A stretch of DNA of 64,000 nt from Arthrobacter sp. ISL-48 (GTDB taxonomy: Bacteria > Actinomycetota > Actinomycetes > Actinomycetales > Micrococcaceae), in the NCBI RefSeq assembly GCF_018613805.1, contig NZ_JAGGPL010000003.1, positions 620,001 to 684,000 on the forward strand, read 5' to 3'. Below are positions 48,201 through 54,604 of the stretch, in pieces. How positions within the stretch are numbered: the stretch's first letter is position 1; each line of letters opens with the position of its first letter. The position numbers were made by a program, and so were the translations under genes. The notes below the pieces were generated by a model. It searched no databases and was not told the origin of the DNA. It worked only from the letters and a program-made list of their open reading frames with translations.

Positions 48201-50092
48201 GAAGGGTATTTGAGACCCAGGTCGTAGAGGAAGAAGTCGCGCCGGTCTGCGGTCTCTATTTCGAAGGGCCGCTCGTCCAGGACCTCAAGTCCCAGGTTAT
48301 GGAAGTACGGCAGAATCTGGCTGAGGCTCTTGGGCTCCAGCATGTAAAGCTTGACCCGTGCGTCTTCCTCCAGGGTGGCGCCTGCACCTTCGGGGAGATA
48401 GACATGGACCCCCGGGCGCTGCTGCCTGGCTCCCGCGGCCCGCTCCGCTTCCGCGCCGTATTCTTCGAAGCGGGCGATGTCCTGCAGGGCATCCTCGACC
48501 TCGTAGTCCACGCGGTATCCGGCCGGAAAAGCTTCGGACCAGATGGCAGCGAGCTCCTTGGCGTGCTCATCGGTGCCGCTCCCCCTCAGGACTTCTGCGA
48601 TCCCCTCGCTCCAGGAACGCGCCGCGCGGACCAGCCGTTTCTCCAGCTCTTCGGCATTGACGTGGCTGACCTCAGCGTTCTTGGGCAGGCGGATGCGGAA
48701 GAAGAGCCGGGCAAGGGCGGACTCGGTCATCCTGGCCTCGTAGTCGATGGACACGGCCTGGAACGTCTCCCGCAACTCTTCCTCGATGCGGAGGCGGACG
48801 TTGGTTGTGTAGCGGTCCCTGGGAAGGTAGACGACGGCGGACATGAACCTGCCGTAGATGTCAGGCCTGAGGAACAGCCGCGTGCGCCGACGCTCCTGCA
48901 GCCTCTGGATGCCGGTTGCTGTGGCTGCAAGATCGGGAATTTCAATCTGGAACAACTCGTCGCGGGGGTACGTTTCCAGGATTCCCAACAGGTCCTTGCC
49001 GGAATGCGAATCCGGAGGGAACCCGGCGCCGCCCAGCACGGCGTCCACTTTCTCCCGGACAATCGGGATGTTCCTGACTGAGCCGGCGTAGGCGCTTGTC
49101 GCAAAGAGGCCAATGAAGCGGCGCTCGCCATTGACGTTTCCGGCCGCGTCGAAACTCTTGACGCCTATGTAGTCAAGGTAGGCAGAACGGTGAACGGTGG
49201 ACCGCGAGTTGGCCTTGGTGATGACCAGCGCACGTTTTTCCCTTGCCTTGTTCCGGCCGGCCTCAGTCAGGTGCTGGACGTGGTGTGAGTCAGCCGCCGC
49301 CCGGAGCAGGCCGAGCCCGCTGTCGTCACGGGGTTCCAGGACATCTTCTCCGTCGACATTGACGAGGTCGTATTCGCGGTAGCCCAGGAAGGTGAAATTT
49401 CCTTCGTCCAGCCAGCGGAGCAGGTCCTGGGCTTGCCTGAGTTCGACGATCTGTGCCGGGTTGGCTACCTTGTCGAGGCTTTCGGCGATCTGCCGGGCTT
49501 TGTTCCGCATTTTGGGCCAATCCTCGACAGCGGCTCGGACGTCACCGAGTACGCGCTCCAGCCCCTTGAGCAATGCCGCCCGTGCATCGTCGTCGGCACG
49601 TCCGATCTCCACTGCAATCCACGACTCCATGTGCGATGCGTTCTCGCCCTGGGTGATCAGGTGGGACACGCTCGGCATGGCGGCGGTGTCACCGCTCGAA
49701 ATTCCGATATGTGAAGGAACCCGGTCCACCTTGACGAGCTGGCCGGTTTCACGGTTTCGGCTGACGACGAACAGCGGGTGCAGGACGAGGTGGATTGCCG
49801 CGTTTTGGCGAACCAGCTCTGAATTGACAGAGTCGACAAGGAAAGGCATATCGTCCGTTACGACGTAGACGACAGTGCTGTCGTCCTCGTTGATGATGGA
49901 TATTCTTGCCTGGCCTGGCAACCGGACGGATGCGACCTGTCGGTGGTTTTCGGCCCGGGCAGCCAAAAGTTCCTGCGGATAGCTTCGGGCGTCCTCTTCG
50001 GCTAGGTGCTGGTAGTAGTCCCCGAGGAAACCTTCACGGTCTCCAATGGAAAGGGGCTGATCCTCCACGCTGGATCCAGACGACATCGACAA
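45233..50092 (-). CDS. gdh: NAD-dependent glutamate dehydrogenase, large (180-kDa) type
   Basis: Catabolic enzyme that deaminates glutamate to 2-oxoglutarate, 1619 residues. A long N-terminal regulatory part (about 1-750, with [20 protein letters not shown] and ACT-like repeats) precedes the catalytic core (about 770-1250): [38 protein letters not shown] (catalytic Lys), [17 protein letters not shown] (NAD site) and [12 protein letters not shown]. The C-terminal third is helical. This matches L_180/GdhB enzymes such as mycobacterial Rv2476c. GGAGG stands nine bases before the ATG. Gap to pdtaS is 28 bases, so it may share its RNA. Confidence 0.95.
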   Translation of the reverse strand: [1619 protein letters not shown]

Positions 50093-50143
50093 ACGCCTCC
50101 ATCACAAGATTGATGCTGCACCTTTGCAGCTCTTATGGTGAGC

Positions 50144-51451
50144 CTAACCCTTTACCCGACGCCTCGCTGTGTAAGGAAATACAGAGGATCGCGAAATTCG
50201 TTGGGCAGGTGCACAAACCAAATCGGCGATAGCCCGTCGCAGTTCCGAATCGGGAGCTGTCTCCAGCAGCAATGACCCACCAAGCAAAGCGGCATCGGCA
50301 GCAGCACCGTCAGCTGGCAGGAAGGCGATAATTGGGGAGGAGGGGCCATATCTGTCCCATGCATCACGCAATTGCCGTTCCGGCGACCTGCCGACTGCCG
50401 CCGCGCGCACCTTGTTCATCACCACAACCGGGGAAACGTGCGGAACAGCCGTTGCCAGTTCAGCCAGGCCACGGACCAGCCTCGGCACCCCGACCGGGTC
50501 AGCGGAACCGACCGCGTACACAGTGTCCGCGAGCTCAAGGCTGCGCAGGGTGGCAGCGTTCCGCCGGGGCGCCATGGTGTCGAAGCTGAGCTCTTCATCA
50601 GCTTCGAGACAGAATCCGGTATCCACCACCACGACGTCAGCAATGTCCCTGGCGCGCTCCAGTACCAGGGACAGCGCCGCCGGCCGGAGCTCGGTCCAGC
50701 GGTCGGACCGCGTGATGCCGGTCAGGACCCGGAACGTTCCAAGCCTGGTGGCTACGGGCGCGGCCACGCGGAGCAGCGCTTCGGTGTCCAGAAGCCCTTG
50801 GTCCGCGAGCCTGCACGCCTGGGCCAGGGCTGCAGATTCATCGAGAAGGCCAAGGACAGCAGCGATGCTTGCTCCATAGCTGTCGGCGTCAATGAGGAGG
50901 ACCGACTTGCCTTCAGCAGCCAGTTCCCCGGCCATATTGGCTGCAACAAAGGTACGCCCCGGAGATCCGGCCGGCCCCCAGACGGCAACGATTTTCCCCG
51001 ATCCGGCAGGAGGAGGAACGTCGGATGAGGCAGCTGGAAGTTGTCTGAGCGAAGCGCCTGTGTCCGCCAGACCACTCCCGGAATCCGTGGACTGTCCGTA
51101 ACCGGTCAGCTGGGAGACGGCCTCGGCGATCCGTCCCGCCAGGGCCGCGGATTCGATTCCCGACAGCGCTGAGGCCACCCCTATGCCCCGTAGCCTCGCA
51201 GCTTCAGCCGGACTGTCAGTCAGCGCAATGATGGCAACCCCAACCGCGCTTAGCCTGTCAACGAGCGAAGCCGACAGCTCCTCGCAACCTTCGGCAACGA
51301 CGGCGGCCAGCGCCAGTCCGCTCTGGCAGGCCGCGAGCAGTTCGGTCAGCTCGGCGCACCGGCGTACGACCGTCACGGAGCCATGAAGCCTTTCCAGTCC
51401 GCCCACGAGATCTTCCTGCGCCTGCCCCACAGTCACCACGGGAATGCTCAT
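50144..51451 (-). CDS. CpaE/TadZ-like Tad pilus protein, deviant P-loop
   Basis: Protein of 435 residues from the ATG at 51451, which overlaps the cpaB-like stop (ATGA). An N-terminal receiver-like domain without phospho-acceptor pattern (about 1-120) precedes a MinD-type ATPase domain (about 155-420): IVAVWGPAGSPGRTFVAANM, VLLIDADSYGASIAAVLGLLD and VVVDTGF. In the P-loop the usual signature lysine is absent and the Walker lysine is Arg (GSPGRT), so it probably binds nucleotide weakly or not at all. TadZ proteins localise the pilus machinery. Its tad partners lie 37 kb away. Confidence 0.82.
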   Translation of the reverse strand: MSIPVVTVGQAQEDLVGGLERLHGSVTVVRRCAELTELLAACQSGLALAAVVAEGCEELSASLVDRLSAVGVAIIALTDSPAEAARLRGIGVASALSGIESAALAGRIAEAVSQLTGYGQSTDSGSGLADTGASLRQLPAASSDVPPPAGSGKIVAVWGPAGSPGRTFVAANMAGELAAEGKSVLLIDADSYGASIAAVLGLLDESAALAQACRLADQGLLDTEALLRVAAPVATRLGTFRVLTGITRSDRWTELRPAALSLVLERARDIADVVVVDTGFCLEADEELSFDTMAPRRNAATLRSLELADTVYAVGSADPVGVPRLVRGLAELATAVPHVSPVVVMNKVRAAAVGRSPERQLRDAWDRYGPSSPIIAFLPADGAAADAALLGGSLLLETAPDSELRRAIADLVCAPAQRISRSSVFPYTARRRVKG

Positions 51452-52092
51452 GAAGCTCCCCCACCCGGATTCCACACCACGGAAATCTTGGCGTGGTTCG
51501 CCTGTGCCCCCAGTAACGCAGGCATCTGGTTGTCCGCGACTAGGACCATAAGCACCGTATTCCGGGAAGACCCCAGAGTGGTTGATCCGCTGGTCACTTG
51601 GGCAATTTCGGCGCCGGGAAGCAGCAGCTTCGGTTCACTGAACCCGTTCCGTGCATCCGGCAAGGCAACCCAGACGTCTACCCTGGTACCGGCAATGGCC
51701 TGGGGCGGCAGGCTCTCTTCTATGGTCACGGCTACTGGTTTACGGTCCAGCGCGTCCACCTTGCCGAGGCTTTCCCTTGGAACCAGCTGGTTTTTCCCGA
51801 TTCTTTGGACAGCGACCAACCCCTCGGGCAGCCCGGATTCCACCGTCACATAGTGCTCCTCAGTCTCACCAAGCCGGACTTTGGCATGGACGACGTTATC
51901 CGGGGTCAGCTTTTCACCTACCGCAATGGAGTCCTTGGCTGCATACACTTCCGTGGTCCGGTCAGCGCTGCCGACGAGTGAGATGACGCCCACAACAGAT
52001 GCCAGAACCAGCAGCACCCCTACCAGCAGCCGGGGATCTTTCCATGATGGCCGCTTCAACCTTGCGCCAGTGGCCGCCCCATCAGGACTCAT
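51448..52092 (-). CDS. CpaB/RcpC-like Tad pilus protein (SAF domain)
   Basis: Protein of 214 residues: a basic start, one membrane helix (about 23-42), then a SAF domain (about 50-110: AKDSIAVGEKLTPDNVVHAKV, VAVQRIGKNQLVPRESLG) and an RcpC-like beta domain. CpaB/RcpC stabilises or modifies the pilus at the wall side in Tad systems. First gene of the cpaB-cpaE pair, ATG at 52092; a DnaA-box-like site lies 109 bases upstream. Confidence 0.82.
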   Translation of the reverse strand: MSPDGAATGARLKRPSWKDPRLLVGVLLVLASVVGVISLVGSADRTTEVYAAKDSIAVGEKLTPDNVVHAKVRLGETEEHYVTVESGLPEGLVAVQRIGKNQLVPRESLGKVDALDRKPVAVTIEESLPPQAIAGTRVDVWVALPDARNGFSEPKLLLPGAEIAQVTSGSTTLGSSRNTVLMVLVADNQMPALLGAQANHAKISVVWNPGGGAS

Positions 52093-52200
52093 GCGTCTTC
52101 TCCCCCTTGCTCCGCACCCGACGGCTGATTGCGCCGAACACCCTCATTGTGACGGCAAGGTTGGCCTAACAGAAAGTCAAGAAACCAAACCGCATCAAAC

Positions 52201-52209
52201 TGTGGATAA
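52201..52209 (-). promoter_or_regulatory. Perfect DnaA-box sequence upstream of the cpaB-like gene
   Basis: TTATCCACA on the minus strand, directly beside CGCATCAAAC (52191-52200). It is in the divergent region between the cpaB-like gene and the BldC-like regulator. The same word is found upstream of tadA at 13071-13079. A weak -10 (TAGGCC, 52168-52163) lies between it and cpaB. Confidence 0.5.
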
Positions 52210-52246
52210 CGCCACCCATTTGCCCCTGCAGTGGCAAAATGGTTGC

Positions 52247-52462
52247 ATGCCCCGATTCCTCACACTCGCAGATGTCGCCGAACAGCTTCAGATCAATTCA
52301 CCCGCGGCGTATGCGCTCGTCCGCAGCGGAGAGCTCAAGGCAATCCAGGTGGGCGGACGGGGCCAGTGGCGGGTGGAAGAAAAGATGCTTGAGCAGTACA
52401 TCGAGGAACGCTACGCCGAAGCCAGCCGAATGATCCAGGAAGCCAAATCGAAGTCGGTCTGA
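52247..52462 (+). CDS. BldC/MerR-like mini-regulator (helix-turn-helix, 71 aa)
   Basis: DNA-binding protein of 71 residues consisting of one winged helix-turn-helix: LTLADVAEQLQINSPAAYALVRSGEL, then the wing KAIQVGGRGQWRVEEKMLEQYI, and a charged C-terminal helix. This is the size and plan of BldC and excisionase-type MerR-like domains. The start ATG at 52247 is the first that gives this standard length; the frame is open upstream. BldC binds DNA as head-to-tail arrays on direct repeats; a 10-bp-period repeat occurs nearby at 53211. Divergent from the cpaB-cpaE genes. Confidence 0.85.
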   Translation: MPRFLTLADVAEQLQINSPAAYALVRSGELKAIQVGGRGQWRVEEKMLEQYIEERYAEASRMIQEAKSKSV

Positions 52463-52534
52463 CCCGGGCTCACCCGACATGACATGACCTCGCCGCCAGT
52501 TCCCCTGCCTCCGCGGCGGCGGTAGCAATGCCGC

Positions 52535-53098
52535 TCACGTCCGCGGCGACCTAATGGCACCCAATGCGCCAAACGGAATGCTGGAAACCTGTTTCACCTG
52601 CGACGCACGTCGGGCTTCGCCGACGCTCAACGAGGCAAGGTCGAAGAAGTCCCTGCCCACCCTGTCGATGACGCCAAGCAATCCGCTGTCCTGAGCCGAA
52701 CCGCCCCTGAGAGTCACTGTGAGCTGGGCCCTGTCGCGGGCAAGGCCGCGGAGGGCATGAGACAAACCGATGCCGCGCCGCACGACCGACGGCTCGCCGA
52801 CCGACAGCCGGCCCAGGCCCACGTACCGAGCGGCGGCAGCGTACGGGATCAGAACCTGATGTCGCGCCTCATTCAGGACCAGCGCATCCGCCCCTGCATG
52901 GCTGAGCGTCCCCTCGAAGACCGTTCGACAGGCGAGGTGCACAGCCACGTGGGCTCCTAACGAGCCGCGCAGCCTATCAGCCAGATGTACGGCGGCCGTC
53001 TCAATCCTGGCCCGTTCCGTGACTTCGGCTTCCAGGGACAGCCTGTCCCCTTCGGCGAACTGTGACTCCATGTCATTGAAGAGTGAATCCCACCGCAT
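52535..53098 (-). CDS. Conserved hypothetical protein with two possible Sm-like barrels
   Basis: Soluble protein of 187 residues from the ATG at 53098 (the frame is open to 53218, but MRWDSLFNDMESQ is the natural start). After a helical N-terminus (1-35), two beta-rich parts follow: HVAVHLACRTVFEGTLSHAG with DALVLNEARHQVLIPYAA, and LTVTLRGGSAQDSGLLGVID ending SSIPFGALGAI. Both follow the Sm/SH3-like pattern (V-x-L ... G-x-L ... D ... hydrophobic), but this is my reading, not a database match. Divergent from the LysM gene and convergent with the BldC-like gene. Function unknown. Confidence 0.7.
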   Translation of the reverse strand: MRWDSLFNDMESQFAEGDRLSLEAEVTERARIETAAVHLADRLRGSLGAHVAVHLACRTVFEGTLSHAGADALVLNEARHQVLIPYAAAARYVGLGRLSVGEPSVVRRGIGLSHALRGLARDRAQLTVTLRGGSAQDSGLLGVIDRVGRDFFDLASLSVGEARRASQVKQVSSIPFGALGAIRSPRT

Positions 53099-53210
53099 GG
53101 CGCCAGCGTAGGGCGATGGCTGCGTTGCGGTCAATTCGCCGAGCGAGTTGTATCCAACGTCTGGACAAAAATCGAGTATGTAAGGCAAACTGAAGCCATC
53201 TATAACAAAC

Positions 53211-53230
53211 TGCATCAAAATGCATCAAAC
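53211..53230 (+). repeat. Tandem 10-bp direct repeat TGCATCAAA(A/C)
   Basis: TGCATCAAAA and TGCATCAAAC stand head to tail between a possible -10 (TATAAC, 53201-53206) and the ATG of the LysM gene. The period is one DNA turn. A third copy, CGCATCAAAC, is at 52191-52200. Confidence 0.6.
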
Positions 53231-53243
53231 ATAAAGGATCGTC

Positions 53244-54008
53244 ATGGTTGAAGGAAAAAACCGTGGAGTTGGCGCCGACGCCGCCATGGCCGCAGTGCTC
53301 TTGCTTCTCGGTTCCTTTCTGCTGGTCACGGGTTCGGGACTTGTGGATCAGTGGCGCCTGTCTGCCGACCGCCGGCAATCGCCCGACGTCGACGACCTCC
53401 TGGGCGCATTCGCAAATGCCGGTGGACTCGCCATCGTTGGATGGTGGGTCCTGTCCATGCTCCTGGCCACCCTGGCCGCTGTCCTTGAGGGGAGGGGCAG
53501 TAGAACGGCCGCGGCAGCCGCCGGCAGACTCTGTCCTGCCTTTATGCGGCGCCTTGCCCTCGCCGCGCTTTCTGTCCAGCTCCTGTCCGCTCCGTTGGCC
53601 AATGCCGCCGAGCCATTACCCGCCGGTCCGGCATGGTTGCCGACCCAGGAAGTAGCGGTATCGGCGGACTGGGCCCCGACGGACGTAACAGACGGAACAG
53701 GCGAACCGTGCCCGGTATCGGAAATTCAACCAGACTGGCGGCCCAACGCCCCAGTGACCGATCCTGGACTTCTCGCGGCCCAGCCGGTCCGCACCGCGCA
53801 ACTTCCGCTCCAAAATCACGGCGAATTTACGGTGCTGGCCGGAGATACCCTCTGGGACATCGCTGCGCGCGAGCTCGGGCCCACGGCAACGGACGTCGAT
53901 GTTGCCCTTCAGTGGCCCCGCTGGTACGAGGCCAACCAGGCCGTCATCGGGGAGAACCCGGATGTCCTGCTGCCCGGCCAGATCCTCAAACCACCCTCCG
54001 CTGCCTAG
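53244..54008 (+). CDS. Membrane protein with C-terminal LysM domain
   Basis: Protein of 254 residues. Two or three hydrophobic segments (about 14-34, 58-82 and 100-122) precede a polar Pro-rich stretch (about 130-195) and a C-terminal LysM domain (about 198-250: FTVLAGDTLWDIAARELG, YEANQAVIGENPDVLLPGQIL). LysM would bind peptidoglycan outside, so it probably ties a membrane complex to the wall; the partner is unknown. AAAGGA stands six bases before the ATG. It is followed by an Rv3235-type gene 42 bases on and may form an operon with it. Confidence 0.88.
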   Translation: MVEGKNRGVGADAAMAAVLLLLGSFLLVTGSGLVDQWRLSADRRQSPDVDDLLGAFANAGGLAIVGWWVLSMLLATLAAVLEGRGSRTAAAAAGRLCPAFMRRLALAALSVQLLSAPLANAAEPLPAGPAWLPTQEVAVSADWAPTDVTDGTGEPCPVSEIQPDWRPNAPVTDPGLLAAQPVRTAQLPLQNHGEFTVLAGDTLWDIAARELGPTATDVDVALQWPRWYEANQAVIGENPDVLLPGQILKPPSAA

Positions 54009-54050
54009 CCGACAGTCTCACGCGAATCCGCAACCAAACAAGGGGAAATC

Positions 54051-54512
54051 ATGAGTGCAGTAACACCGATCGGAACGGCCGCAGCCAACGGCATCCGGAG
54101 AGCAGCTTCGCGGCAAGCACCGCGGCCAGATAGTCCCCTCCACCCTCTCCGAGTACGTGACCAGGACGAAGAAATCCGGGCTCTCGCACGGAGCACCGTG
54201 CAAGCCGCCATGGAGGTCCTCGCCGGTATCCGGCCCGTCCACCAGCTATCGCGGAGATTGGACCCGCGGTGCCTCGCAGTACTGCATCACCGCGCATCGT
54301 TGATCCGTCGAGAACTGGCGCGCTCGGCTTCCCCGTCGCTGGCCAAACTTCACAAGAATTCGGTGGTGCGTTCGGTCCGGGCCTGTGAGGTCGCGCCGGG
54401 TGTCTACGAGGCCAGCGCCGTGGTGGTTGACGACGTCCGGGCACGGGCGGTGGCCATCAGGCTTGAACGGAGCAAGCAGGTCTGGCGGGTGACAGAGCTC
54501 GTCGTTGGCTGA
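54051..54512 (+). CDS. Rv3235-family protein
   Basis: Protein of 153 residues. A basic, disordered N-terminus (about 1-40) is followed by a helical/alpha-beta domain (EEIRALARSTVQAAMEVLAG, RRLDPRCLAVLHHRASLI, and a C-terminal strand pattern RAVAIRLERSKQVWRVTELVVG). This matches the actinobacterial Rv3235 family, known mostly from its place near secA; its role is not established. AAGGGG five bases before the ATG. Converges on secA across a terminator. Confidence 0.85.
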   Translation: MSAVTPIGTAAANGIRRAASRQAPRPDSPLHPLRVRDQDEEIRALARSTVQAAMEVLAGIRPVHQLSRRLDPRCLAVLHHRASLIRRELARSASPSLAKLHKNSVVRSVRACEVAPGVYEASAVVVDDVRARAVAIRLERSKQVWRVTELVVG

Positions 54513-54532
54513 CCCCAGTGCGGGAAGGACTC

Positions 54533-54572
54533 AAAAAAGGCAGGACCCGGAACTGTCGCTCCGGGTCCTGCC
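54533..54572 (-). terminator. Rho-independent terminator of secA
   Basis: GGCAGGACCCGG (54539-54550) pairs with CCGGGTCCTGCC (54561-54572) over 12 bp. On the minus strand the stem is followed by TTTTTT (54538-54533). It lies 33 bases beyond the secA stop and may also stop the facing Rv3235-type gene. Confidence 0.9.
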
Positions 54573-54604
54573 CCTTGGTGCAATCTGCGCTTGCCCGCAG
54601 GCTG

